Of a stretch of DNA of 64,000 nt, positions 1 to 13,200 are shown in pieces. Each line of letters starts with the position of its first letter. The stretch's first letter is position 1. This stretch comes from Romanomermis culicivorax (taxonomy: Eukaryota > Nematoda > Enoplea > Mermithida > Mermithidae), in contig CAWUHX010000145.1 in assembly GCA_963922205.1 (NCBI GenBank), positions 558,001-622,000 on the forward strand, written 5' to 3'. The notes under the pieces were generated by a model. It was not told where the DNA came from and ran no database searches. It saw only the letters and a program-made list of their open reading frames with translations. The position numbers were made by a program, and so were the translations under genes.

Positions 1-321
1 TCAAGAAATGCACGGCTGCGACAAATGACTGACAGAATTGGAAATCGCATTTAACCTTAAATTTAGTTTCGAATATTGAACATGTCGTATACTATTGACC
101 TTTTTAAAATTTATTTTTGGCAATTAGAATCAAGAGAGGAAAAAGTGCTGTTAATCATCAGGTACTCGCGAAATGAGGATTTCCAAGTGTTCATTCCGAA
201 ATTATATGTATAATAGTGCATTTTTTAGCCGACATCAACAACAAAGAAATTTTTGACATATGCCTACTCTACACTGAAATTTGCATAAATGCAGTAAAAA
301 ATCGAAATTTCACTTATACCT
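1..321. other. Intronic sequence, nothing recognised
   Basis: AT-rich sequence inside or beyond the last visible intron of the minus-strand CSPP1-like gene. I see no exon, repeat or RNA gene here. Confidence 0.5.
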
Positions 322-1016
322 CAGGCCGGTTCTATGAAGCTTCTGCAGTTAACTTCAGCGCTGAAGTTGGCTGGAAATTTTTCTACAAATGAACTTCAGG
401 AGTTCAACCTGCTGATGTTGCAGCTGAAGTTTTATCTGAACTGTAAAATACGTGTGATAGATCAAAATACAAAAATAAGAAGAATATTAATATAGAAAAT
501 ATTAGAAATTTTTTTAACATGATCCATTATAGTAATGCTGCATTTCTAAAATGCTGTTTGAACAAAATTATCACGACATTGTAATGCTGGAAGCATCAGC
601 TTCTTCTTCTAAGTCACCCTTATCATCGTTATCAATCATTATATCATCAAAGTCGAGCAGATGTTTTTGTGCAGCATTATCGTGCAAAACTGCACATGCA
701 ACAATAAAACGGCAGGCTCTGCTTGGCCCCAAGCGAGTTTCGGAATGTAAGCTGTGAAACCATTATTTCAACCGGCCAAATATTTGTTCAATCAAGACCC
801 TTGTTTTCTTGTGGAGCGAATTATGAGTGTTTTGGGAGTGTCCAATTGAATTTCTCTAGAATGTTGATAAAAACTTGACAGCTGAACATGAAACCTCAGC
901 TGCAGAGACTTAAGCTGAACTTCAATAGCTTCATGAACTCCAAATTTTAGCGTCACTGAAGTCTAAGAGCTGAATTTGGCTGAAGCTTTTCAGAACCCAC
1001 ATAAAACCGGCCCCTG
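322..1016. mobile_element. PIF/Harbinger DNA transposon, decayed, with terminal inverted repeats
   Basis: The left end reads CAGGCCGGTTCTATG and the right end, read on the other strand, CAGGGGCCGGTTTTATG; both continue into TTCTG and GCTTCAG words. The 695-bp interval encloses a minus-strand transposase remnant. Inner ends are rich in CTGAAGTT/AACTTCAG words. A clear target duplication was not found. It lies in an intron (or downstream) of the CSPP1-like gene. Confidence 0.75.
571..850 (-). pseudogene. Harbinger transposase (HARBI1-like), C-terminal remnant
   Basis: On the minus strand one frame reads HSQNTHNSLHKKTRVLIEQ, then IFGRLK, a stop, WFHSLHSETRLGPSRACR and FIVACAVLHDNAAQKHL. This is the usual C-terminal end of the PIF/Harbinger DDE transposase: the RVxIEQxFGxLK stretch followed by the ACxxIxACAVLHN stretch. 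It ends in an acidic tail and a TGA at 571-573. The in-frame TAA after GRLK and the missing N-terminal two thirds, including the first catalytic residues, show it is dead. It sits inside the element with inverted ends at 322-1016, which supports the family call. Confidence 0.8.
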
Positions 1017-1299
1017 ATCTCAGGAACTATAACAGATACAGTAAAGTAGAAAATTGCATCGGTAAAGCTCGTTGACACGGAAAATTTTTCCCTCAGAAAG
1101 GTAATCAGATCTCACACTCCGGTTGATCTGTGAGCTGTTAACCTCAGTCAAAGTTCAGAGCTATGTATTTTGTAGGATATTAGAGATGCGTACTTCAGAG
1201 CAACATTAATTGTGGAGCTCAAAATTATGTGCCTCTGCAAGAGGCAGAATTTGGATCTCTGGTCACGACCTGGCCAAGTTAGTCAAAAAATATACGTAC
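1017..1299. other. Intron of the CSPP1-like gene, nothing recognised
   Basis: Sequence just downstream (on the minus strand) of the donor site at 1299-1298. No further exon could be supported. Confidence 0.4.
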
Positions 1300-4200
1300 C
1301 TTTCTTCAAGGCGGCAGGAGCAATCATTTGGCTTTTCCGCGAACTTCTACCACTGACAAGGCTCTGCCTGTCGTACCCTAGTGGAGCGAAAGATTCCGCT
1401 TCATCTATAGTCGGGCTCCTGATTGGTGCTGGAGTCCTCGGCGACTGACTAAACGACGTTGGCGATTCGGCGCCGATTTTCGACAACGGCCGACCGACGT
1501 GCAATCGATCGACGCTGGTCGTCGATCTAATTGGTTTAACCTGAGCAACTTTGTTAACGCCTCTCGACGTTCGAACACTGCCGTCGGCCAACACCACGGG
1601 TGGTTTTTTCTCCCACCATTCCAATTCTTCATTTTTGTCTTCTTGGACGTCGCGTTTCAAGCTCTTGCCGCCGACGTTTTTCAACTTTGTCTCGACGTCC
1701 CAATCTTGAGCATGCCCGTAACGTTTCGCTTCGCGTCGTTTTTCTTCTTCCAATTCGCGTTTTTGTCGTTCCATATAGTCCCGATTCAATGCTTGTTCCC
1801 GGGCACCCCGTTCCCTTTCTTGTTGCAATTCTAACGTTTTTAGGCGCTTATTTTCCTCGATTTGACGTTTCAATTCCATTTTGTAACTTTGACGTCGATC
1901 CAAAACGGGAGCAGCGAGTTCGTTACTGAAAAGGCAGAGTGAAAACTTCACAATGAATTTTTTCGGCATTCAAAGAAACTTTTTTAGAATTATTTTATGC
2001 GGCCTTTTACAATCCTCTGATTTAGCTGGCCATGTAAGAGATAAACCCTGCCGAAAAATCGTTTTTAACCCGTGAAACAGTTCTCTGACTCTTGGAAAAG
2101 ATATTTTTGTCATAGATGATCCTTAGAAACATAGGCCTCAACAACATGTTGAAAACGTCACGAAAATATGTGTCCAAATCCCGAAACGCCCTAAAAAGAT
2201 TCTTTATGGCGCGAAGCATCAGAAATTTTGATTTCATTCACCCTTTCTTGATCAAAATGGATCATTTCAAGCCTAAATGATATTTTTTCATGTTTTGGTC
2301 TGATGATGATAGGGGTCCGAAAGGTCTATCCTGGGATGAATTACCGGATGTATGCAATGAACCAATGATGGAAGAGTTCTCATAGTGCCTCACTTCCTTC
2401 CAAGATGTTTTGATAATCACTGACATATAGGTACGGCTTCCAAGAATCATAAAAAGTGATCTTAGCGTTTGAAAATTCGTAATTATAGTCTGTTTTTCTA
2501 GAAATGCTTCTAAATAACGAAAGTGGAAAGCAAGTAGTATTTCAGATTTTCACGATTATCGGATAAATAAAATGTCGTATAGGACAGGAAATTTGTGAGC
2601 ATACTGACCGCACTTTTAAAAATTTTTCGAGTGAAAAATTTTACGGCAAGAGCTCCATGTATTCGGTTTTGACGATAGTAGTGATTTGTGTCACTTTTCT
2701 ATTTGGAAACATTTTATAAAAACAGACTATAGATTCTTCGTAAGGTGCTTTACCACAAATTTGTCTATTTTCCTGGGATATGCGAGAAGATAATGAAAAT
2801 CCACAAAAATAATCGGTTTTGTCGCCATATTAGCTAGTCTGTGAATTTCAAAAATGCATAAAATTCACAGATAAAATTTCAGTATACTTGTGATCAAATA
2901 AATTTCGATTAAATTGGCTGAAATATTCTTGGACTACATAAATATGAATATGCATATGCTTTCCAGTTTTATTATTCAGAAGCAACTGGAGAAAAACGAA
3001 TTATAAATTATGATCAATAAGATCTTACTTACTCAAAACCCAGTTAACACTTAATTTTTTATCAGAAATCATTACTCCAGCTTGATTTTTTATGTTTTGG
3101 GAAATAGGGTTCCTGAATCAGATAGAGATTGTAATATTATACTATCAACAATGACTTGAGAGATATAACACAAATAACCTGCAAAAATACAATTTTGAAA
3201 TATTATGTCCCAATAATAATGCATGTATATACAGATTCATGGAGAATATCTTGAAGAATGTTTGATGAATCTTCTAGGATATCTTAGAACAGTTTATCTT
3301 ATGAGATATTGTCCAGAAATACGCATGATTCAACAAGATATCTTATGAAACTTCGAAGCATGTTGAATAACCCCCGTGGATCTTATAAGGTCTTAAAAGG
3401 ACAACTGATTGTGTACATCCTACAAGGTGTTATCTTACAATAGTTCTTGTGAGATTTAATTATGTTTTGAAATGTCTAAACAACACACATTCTGATGTAT
3501 AAGTGAAACAATTTTCTCACACGATCATACATTTTCTGATACGACCTGGAAAAAATCTGTCAAAACGCAGGAAAAGCTATAAAATCTTTTAAGCCGTAAG
3601 ATTATTAGCCAGATACGACAAGATTTTATCTGATTTTATAAGAAAATTTATGATCTCAATAAGATTTTATAAGACACAGAACGTGGAATTCTATAAAATA
3701 CGTACACTGTCTTGAACTTTGATGAATTTGTGAGAAGCTTATCTCATGTCAGCCAACTTATTGAAACTGATTTTCCTTTTGTCTATAGTTACTGATTTCA
3801 GGTGTAGGGAAAATTTTGATTGTTTGACAAAAATGAACACTGTAACATAAATCAGTTTGCTTTGGACTATCGAATGCACATTAAAACACATATGATTCCA
3901 GAGTCTACACTTGAAAATCCTCCTTCGTCAGTGGCTTACCCTTTTCCGCCATAAAGCATATTCTCGTCAACGTAATTCCCGTTATGATCAGTCGTCGTAG
4001 TCCCGCTCCTCACTGAACCGTCCCGATTCAGATCGTTATATCCGTTGTCGCTCAAATTCAGGCTATTATTCAAACTGTGTGGTAGATTAGTGTCCAACAT
4101 GGTGTGCCACGACTGTCGCAAGGCACCCCTATCGGTCACCAGGCGCCCGTACCTATCCCTTATGGGGGCGCCAGCTCCTCCGCGCCCGAAACTGTCCAGA

Positions 4201-7200
4201 AAGTCGCAATGTTTGATGGTCTGTTTTGACCCCAAGTCCCAGGCGCTGTCGGACACGTTACCGCATAGCGAAATGGAGGCGGGATTCGGTAGACTATTCA
4301 AGCTGTTCATCGAACCGTGCAAGTGTCGAGTGATGCATTTGGGCTGTTCGATGTTGTTCAGTTTCTGACGAATTTGTATGGTCGGCGGAGGCGGTGGACA
4401 GTTGGGCATGACGTCATACCTGGAATACAGGGGTATTATTGCGCCTGGTGGCCACTCATCTTATAATGTGTGTGATGCAAAAGGAATCTATAGTAACTGG
4501 TTATGACACATAACTTTAGGCAACAGTACGAACCAGGTTTAGGCTTATGCTTAGGCTTAGACTTAGGCATAGGCTTAGACTTAGGCTTAGGCTGAGGCTA
4601 TCATTTAGCAAGCACGTTATACCGTTCATGCCTCCTAACACATTTTACCCTATTGCTGTTGGTACCTTTTGCATTGCACACGTTATAAGATGGGTGGCCA
4701 CCAGATGCTTTAATACCGAATACAGGACATGGATTCATGGCATGCCTGAGGGATTATGAAAAAAAGTTTAGACTGACCCTGTATTCAATGCTTTTTTCGC
4801 AAGGACTGAGTCCTTAAGTTCACGACAAGCAGACTTTGATAAACCTCTGAAACGTTTGGAGAGATAACAAGGTTTTGCACAAGAAAGAAACGTGCCACAA
4901 CTAACACCCTAGATTGTGATATGTTGATTATCGACTTCTATTCGAATTTTGGAACAAACAGACCCATCTAAATATTTCAAGCAAACCCTTACAGTATATG
5001 ATTTTGAAACACATCATTGCCAAGCGTCAAGCCTCATTGAACAGAAAATACTCAAAATATAATATGTCGCCAGCGTTATGATATAGTTTGGTCCTGAATT
5101 CCGGTTGATATTTTGGTTGCGAAAAAAAACTGTTTTCTGTATAATAAGCTCTTTAAGCGATTGTGCCCCGTTACCTCAAGCGTCCCGTTACCCTACGTGC
5201 CCCATTACTTCAAGCGTCCGGTTACTCCAAGTAATGCTATAAATCCCTTTACTCCAAGTAATGTATTTTTTCGCAAAAAAAGGGTGTGCCGTTACTCCAA
5301 CAATGCTATATGAATCTTCTAAAATTTCCTTTAGATACTTTAACACTTTAACATAACAACTTAAACAAACACTTAAGCAAACACAGAAAACGAAAGAGAA
5401 AGAAATATAAGGAAAAGTATAAGACAAAGAAAGAATAGCATAAACGTAAACCAAAACATAAACAAAGACACAGAAAACAAAAAAAAATAATAGTTGAAAA
5501 AGAAAAAAAGTTAAAGGAAATAAAGAACACTGAAAAAATAAAACGAAAAGAAAAACAGTTTGGCGCCGAAACAGCCAGCGCCAGCGTCACCGCCCAAATG
5601 AACCAGTGCCGAAATAGCGGCACCGAAACATGCCCTTCCGTACTTTGCATCGCCTTTACATTAGTCCGTCTTTAGGGAAATCCTTGTGGGAAATGGTTTA
5701 AGGAAATCATTGAAGACCAAGAATATATGCTCGGGTCAGTAATTTGATTATACAGGGTGAGCCAAAAAAGGCGACTGGTGCTGACTTCCATAACTTTTGA
5801 ACGGATAAAGCTCTTCTAATGCGAAATGCTGCATTAGAATGCCCGGTTTACCTTTTCTATAAAGACCAAATTTTATTTTATTAGCATTTATGGTTATTGT
5901 AAAAGTAGAAATTTAGTAAAAGTGGTCATTTTCCAAAAAGTAAAATTTGTGAAGTCAAAGTAAAAGTTGCCCCATTGTGAGAAAAGTTTTGTAAAGCTTT
6001 TTACACCCAATAATACTTAAAAAGTCACCCAGATTTGGAAGTTACACGTAATTTGAAGTCATTAACATCTTGTTTAAATGTGGGCAAAATTTGGCCAAAA
6101 TCAAGAGCTTTTGTTTTGAAATTGGAAAAAAGCAAAATCAATTCTGTCATTGACCAGATCGAAAAACGATTAAAATCACTGGTGAAACAGAAAGTAGGAC
6201 CCACTAAAATGGCTCTCTTGTAGTTTACAGCTGTTATATGGTTCTCATAATCGGACCTATTGTACTTTTCTGTTGTAAAACTTGTGGATTTTGTCAATTT
6301 TTCAAAATTTATTTGCAAAAAAACCGACGTTTTGTATTTTTGATTCTAGTCAATCAATATTGGCGCAATCTGGCTGAAACTTTTCAGTTTTTATGCCAGA
6401 TGTTTTACCTATCGACGGCAGGAAACCGCATTTAGAAAGCTTTACTTATTTGAAAGCTATGGAAGTCAGTGCCGGTCGTTTTTTTTGGCTGACCCTTTAA
6501 CTTTTCAAAGAAATTAAGCACCCTGATTTTTTGATGCAACATTGTAGCGCACTTTACAACATACCTATTTTATACATTATAGGACATGCTATATGTGTTG
6601 GACATGCTATCCAGCAATATGCGTATTGTGTTTACACTATTTGTACAGTATATTTGCATCACAGTGTAACCTTAAAAAATCCTTTTTGAAAATGATTCCG
6701 AGATATTTTGAACGTACGATCTGCGGTTTAGTGCAAAACAAAGAGAAGTGGATGGGCAAAAGTAGTGCAAGTTTTGTGCAATGAAAACTTTCACAAAATT
6801 ATTTAAAAAAAGTCAAATCATCTGCTTTTTGTCATAATTTTGTAAAAAAATTTTAATTGTCAAAAAATTATTTTAAAAATTAGCTATAGATCTAATGAGA
6901 ACAATTATACATATAGTTAGCGTGTAATGTTCATTACAGATCATTTAAATTACAAACTAAACATTTTAACAATGGGTTGAACAATTTTCATCATTTAATG
7001 GAAAAAATTTTCGGGGAAAACTGCAATAACATTTGAACACCTGCTTTCCTTGTTGCCTGCGCAAAAGTGACTGTCAGAGGAAGTTTTAAAATGGGAGTCT
7101 ACGAATTATTCAGACGAGTTATTATACCATTAGTTGAATTTGCACATTGAAATTCTTTTAAATAATTAGCTGAAAAATGATCGTTTCAATCTTATTGCAA

Positions 7201-10200
7201 TTCTAAAAATTTATAGCATTCTTGGAGTAACGGGACACTTCGAGTAAAGGGACACAACGCTTCACGCATTTCAAAATTGACTACACTGAAATTTTTTCAA
7301 TTTACTTCCAATTTTTCTGTTACCGGTACTCAAAAATCTTTTCTTTGAAAATCCCACGTGAAATGTCAATAAATCAACGTTTTACTGCAGTAAAAGAACT
7401 TTTATCGTCCTATACACAATTGGAACTGTCGTAACTCTCAGCTTTTGCTTGAATGTAAATTTTCTGCATACACATCGTGGTGCTCATGAAACCAAGAGAA
7501 GTTTTTGGTCATGGAAAAACTGCAGTTCATTATATCTCAGGAATCATCAATGTCGTCAAACTTTCATTGGTCACGAACAAAATCTCACTGATCGTAATCC
7601 TTTAATGACGTGGACTGATCGCAAAAATTTAGACTTGGAACCGGAATAGTCGTATTCTGAAGGTTTTGCTCTTTCATTTGTGATCTGAGGCACACGTTTT
7701 AAGGTCGAGTTTTCTCCTCTTTTATGATCTTTCGTGGCACATTGTTCAATATTATCTTTTTCAATATGTAATTTTAGATCTCATTTCGGTAATATTATCG
7801 ATTATTATTCAATAACAAGTAAATTAAAATTCCAAGAAACTAATTACGGGGTCATGAAAAAGTATGCGTGGTTGAACAAAGCGCCGAACTGTAAACATTT
7901 TTAATGGAAAATTCGCTGAAAAAATCACGTTTTCAAATTTATTTCTCGTCGTAATTAAGCTTCTCCGACAGCAGATTAGCATTATATATTATCAAATTTT
8001 TTTAATCAAGAAGATAAGAGCAGGTGAGGCTCGAAAATGTCGTATAAACGTCAAGTCATCATCGAAGCATCCAACGCTTCTGTGTGAAAATTCATGTCTA
8101 TGACTTTAAAGATAGATGCACATCAGGATACATTGCATCTTGAAGAACCCTGAGACACAGAAATTTCATTTCAGTATGCATTCCAGTAGATTCGATATTT
8201 GATCAATCATGAAGACATGCACAACAGTTATATAGATTTAATAAGGAACATAGTATGAGAAAAGTCATCTCATCATCATCCTAGGCATACTTCCAATAAC
8301 TGAGGTTTGTATGGGATTCTATTTGAGTTTTCAGATGTGCTTGCGAAACAACATTACCACATTGATGTTTTCAACCAGCCATCTTATAACGTTAAGGGCC
8401 CATCTATACTTTTTTCGCTAAAAAACATACGCAAGCGATTTGCTCTTCAAGTATTGAAGCGATTTCAGAATATAAAACATCGCAAGGTAGATATTAAAAT
8501 TTTCGATCGAAAGATACCTAACACCCTCAACAAGTTTCTGTTGGGCGCTTTAAATCAAGCTTTGACGCAAGAAACGTAAGAAACGCAAGATGCTCACAAA
8601 ATAGCTAATTTCTGCCACACTATGCAATTTTTTTGCAAAATATACTTCACTGGATAGAACTCGTCAAGATCTTTCTTGCGCACAGAGAAAATGAGGGATT
8701 CATTCGATTTTGATAGTTGCAATCACTTGCGACAGATTTTCGAGAAAAAAGTATAGATGGGCCTTAATAATATGCTCTAATGTAGGTCACTAAGTCTACA
8801 TGATCATGAATCAACAACTCCTAAGTCTAGCTTAACCTATATTTCAGCTCAGCTTAGCCTTTGCCTAAGCCAAGCTTGTTGGGCACCCTGTTACTGCTCA
8901 CTTGGCAATCGAAGTCAACATGCAAATCAATGATGGGCGACCAGTAGCGCAGACAAATTTGCATAGCAACGGAGCACCAAAGAAAGAAGAAAATGATTAT
9001 GAAAATCACTTGTTTTTGATTATATTTTTTTGTGTTTATGCCAGCCCCCACCAATGAAGTTTATCCCAGCGTAAGAGTCTGTTGCAGACGTCAAACGAAA
9101 GACAGACCTCTACAGGGGCTCTTCTCTATCGTTCCTTCCGGTGGGTATACATTTTCATCTGGGAGTCTATGAGGTCCACTCTGTGAGGGCCCGTGTGTTA
9201 TTATTTGTTGTTTGTTGCCAGGTCTGGGCGAGAACTGTTGCACTATATCCGAGGCTAAGTCAAGGATAAATTCTAACTAGTTCCCGAACAACAAGCTTAG
9301 TATATGCATAAGCCTAGCTTAGTCTATGCCTAATCCTAGCCTTACCAGTTTATGCTGCTAATCTAAACCTAAACGCAAGAAATAACTAGACTGACTTAAT
9401 ATGTTGGGTTTAGGCTTAGACTCACGCTTAGACTTAGAGGCCAACTATACTTCGCCGTTTGGCGCCGTACGGAGCCATATGGCGCCGAACAGTGCCGTAC
9501 GGCACGTAAGTATAGCAGCTACTTATCATGCACGGCGCGGCACCGTACGGCGAAGTATAGTTGGCCCCTTATGCTGTTTTTTTTATAAATCCTGATGAAT
9601 TGAGGCATGACGAAAAGTTATTTTTTCTATTGCCAAATCTGTTCACATGAAGTTTTTAAGCTCAAAAGTTGTTGAAGGTTAGCTTAAGCAACTCCTATGT
9701 GAAACATTTTTCAGCAGAAAATCGTGGGAAGTGTGAAAAATTACTTGCTTTCTGATTTTATTACTTGCAAGCTTTTCATGGCTTTAGACCGGAACGGAAT
9801 AGTGTTCTTATGCCAAAACTTAGCAAACATCAGACTGTATTTGATAAGTGTCCCGTATGCCCTCGGCTAACTCTTCTGCGATTCATGGGAGATTCCTGAC
9901 TTTTTTCCTGAATGTACTCACTTTAGAATTCTAGCTTGAGCCGACGAAGACGAAGAGTAAACTGTAGGATTCGGCAAGTCCGATTCAGCCGTTTGAGTGC
10001 CCGTCGATTTGAGACAATATTCACTGACGCTCCTGTATTTGGTAACCTTGTAAAGTGTACCGTTCGTTCGCAATCTATCTTCTTTTCCGGTTAGATATCC
10101 GTTTCGAGAATCGGGCATGGGACGTCGAACGGTCGATTTTTCGGTAGGCTTTACATTAACTAGAATAGAAATGTTTCGGATTTTGACGTTTTATGAAGTT

Positions 10201-13200
10201 GGCATACTGTATGTGAAAACAGTATGTTCATTTTGATTGTGACCATCACAGATTTTTTTCCTCAATCGACCATTTTTGAGGAATTTTTCTTTTATGTCAG
10301 ATTGTCGGCCGTGATTATTTTTCCCGAAAATCTCTTAGATTCAGATTATTTTTCAAGAAAATACCTTATTGCTTTATTATTTCCCAACAACGATTGCATT
10401 GTTTCCTTATTTCCTAGTTCTACGTCAAAAATTATGGCAACTTTACGAAAATTAACAGACTTTTTCTGCATTAACCTGAAGAAGAAAAATTCTGAGAATC
10501 TCAGTAGTCATGAGAATGTACATTCTGACAACTTTGACGATCAAATGTAGGTTGAAACATCTGCTCAAGCTGAACCCGAAATTCATGATAACAATGAATT
10601 TGCCGAAACAGTTGTTGATGTATAAGCTCGTGCTTTACAGAATTCTACAATTAATTCAGATGGCGAACAGTCAATTGATCACAGAGATGATGAAGAAATG
10701 CTGCTGGATATGCGCACAAAGGCCCTGCAACACAACAAAACAAAACTGTCATCTCGAATCCATTGGCAACCTGAATTCACTTGGCTAGTAAAGTTATCAA
10801 ATAATGAAGTCAAATGTAGAATATGTGAACAAAACAAATGAATTATTCTCTTGCTTGGCTCTTGTAGACTCACATAAATATTTATTCATAAGCAGGTGAT
10901 AGCTCGAAACTTTTTGAGAAAAATGTCGTTTTTGAGAAACGTTCAAAACACATCAGGAATGATTTTGAACGATTTTTAAGCAAATAAACTGAAAAAATTG
11001 ATTTTTTATCTTGAGGAAAAAATTCGAGGGGTTTTTCCTCAAATGGGCAAAAAGTTTCTGGAAAAACAACACTGGGGACCATTATGTGCTCTGTTAGCGT
11101 CCACACATTTCGTAATAAGTTTAATCAACTCTTTCTTGTGCTGTCGCTCTTTGAATAAATTTAAAGTTGGTATTGACACAAAGTCTGCTAATATCAAATG
11201 CTTACAAATTCAAACATCACCAAAATAGACACTGCCATGAAAATCATTTACAGGCTTTTCCTGTAGAATTTTGAGCATACAAATTTACTTCTTCAGACGA
11301 CGTCTTGTTTATCAGAAAACTATGAAAATATGGAATAGTACTTGTTTTCCAGTTTAATTTTTTGAGAAAACACACTATAGTTCGTGTGATTGATTCGCAC
11401 ATTAATACAGTTTTGACCGTAGGCGGATTCTTATTGAAAAGATTCCTCGGTCATCATTCAAGAGTAAGGATACAAATTCTTGCAGTGAAGTTCCCGTCCG
11501 TAAGTTCGAGAGACTCAGTATGTCATATTTGCATGGGAAAGAGTACAAAAATCTAGCAAATGGATATTTCTTGTTTACCACGGGTTTCGTGCATGAGGGC
11601 ACGCGAAAAAAGTCTGTGAAGTCACATTCTCAGAAAAGTTATTCGTTCCATGAAATCAAACCATAGATTTGTTGGAAAGAATTCTGCAAGCTATATATAA
11701 ATACAAATTGTACCCTAAATCACTTAACATATTAATGATATTTTTACAAATCATAAGAAATCAATAATGTAATATGCTAGAAAATTCTGTAAATTAGAAT
11801 TTTTTAGAATATTACAATTTTTTATCTTTTATTGGAGAACATGCATCTAGCAGAAAAATCCCAACAAACCTCAACATTTAAAATAAGGCATAGACCAGCA
11901 TAACCATTCTCACAAGAGAAACTGATTTTTCGGGTGGAAATTATTAAATCACCCAAAATATAGCGCATTCGATAGCCCAAATCAAGCTGACTAACGGGAC
12001 ACTATTCATTCTTCCTAATATACCTTATTAACAATAAAATTTGCATAAATATACTTAATAATGATAATTTCTATCTCAACAACCAAAGATGCATAATACA
12101 TGGATATGCTGAAAAGTCTTTCCAAGAACTGTAATATTGTTCAGTAACCGGCTTTCTATCTGCAGCATTCTCCGAGATATACAAGCCTGAAATTCAGCAA
12201 CCCTTTGAACGGCTCTATATTGATAACGTTTGCATAATTCTTAGATCTCGTTGTGCTCTATCAATCGCCATTTTCTTCCGTATTTGCCTAGATCATAGGC
12301 GCATTCGTCGCTGCACAGTACTTTTATGCAAATTTTGGTGACGCACACGGATTCATTAAACGATCTAGTAATTTTTCATTTCAGACCATAACACTCACGA
12401 AAAATTAGTGAACACCTCACTTATAAGAAACGCTCATGACTTTATTAGGCGGACTAATGAAAAATGAGAAAATAACAAAACTCATAATAATTAAAAATCA
12501 GTATCAAAAAACTGGAGCCAAGAAACTTCTCAAGTTTCCAATTCAAACTTTACTTGGATATGGTTTCTTATGTCGAGGTAAGTAAAACCGGCCCATAGAC
12601 GCAACAAAAATTGCTTTGTACTAAGGCTGTATTGAAACGGTTAGAATCAAAACCTGTGATCTAGAAGAAATATTAGTTTTTCGAGCATACAACACTCTAG
12701 CCCTTGGATCTCTTTGATAGGTATACTATACGGAGGCTCCTTCATACGGTTGCTGATTTGGAGAAAATACAGGTGTTGAGAGTGGCCAAAGCAGCCACCT
12801 CAACTACGAATTGTTGCAAAAACGAGAGCGCCTTTCCTGCTGCTCGGTTGGCTCAGTTGGTTAGAGCGTGCGGACGGTAGCCGCAAGGTCCTGGGTTCAA
12901 GTCCCAGACCGAGCCTAACTTTTACTGAGGCCCCGAGTAGCGGGAACAGGTTGCCTCAACACAGGCCTCTACCACTGATCAATGTTGGGGTAAGTGAAAC
13001 CAACTTAATAAAAACTCAACAAAAATGACTGGACTTGGAACGGAACCCGTGGGTGGAGTGTCAGTTCTACGGGTCAAAGTGTCATCCAAACATTTCTCAC
13101 TCATCACCCTCAACAGGAAGCTCTTGGTATGGCACTAGTGTTGAATTGTGTTCCGCGAACTTCCACATGGACCAGTATCTGGTTAGGTGTTTGTCCGACC

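Noticed and set aside
4534..4602. Interstitial telomere array (TTAGGC)n
   Set aside because: The repeat is imperfect, about 60 bp long and lies within an inverted-repeat element, so a telomere relic is not supported.
5348..5650. Phe/Leu/Cys-rich minus-strand open frames (5188-5454, 5348-5650)
   Set aside because: Low-complexity purine-rich plus strand read backwards; no start context, no family, no splice sites.
12842..12914. Functional tRNA-Thr(GGT) gene
   Set aside because: C at position 33 and an anticodon not used for threonine in eukaryotes, plus the SINE-like body and A-rich tail, make a working tRNA gene less likely.
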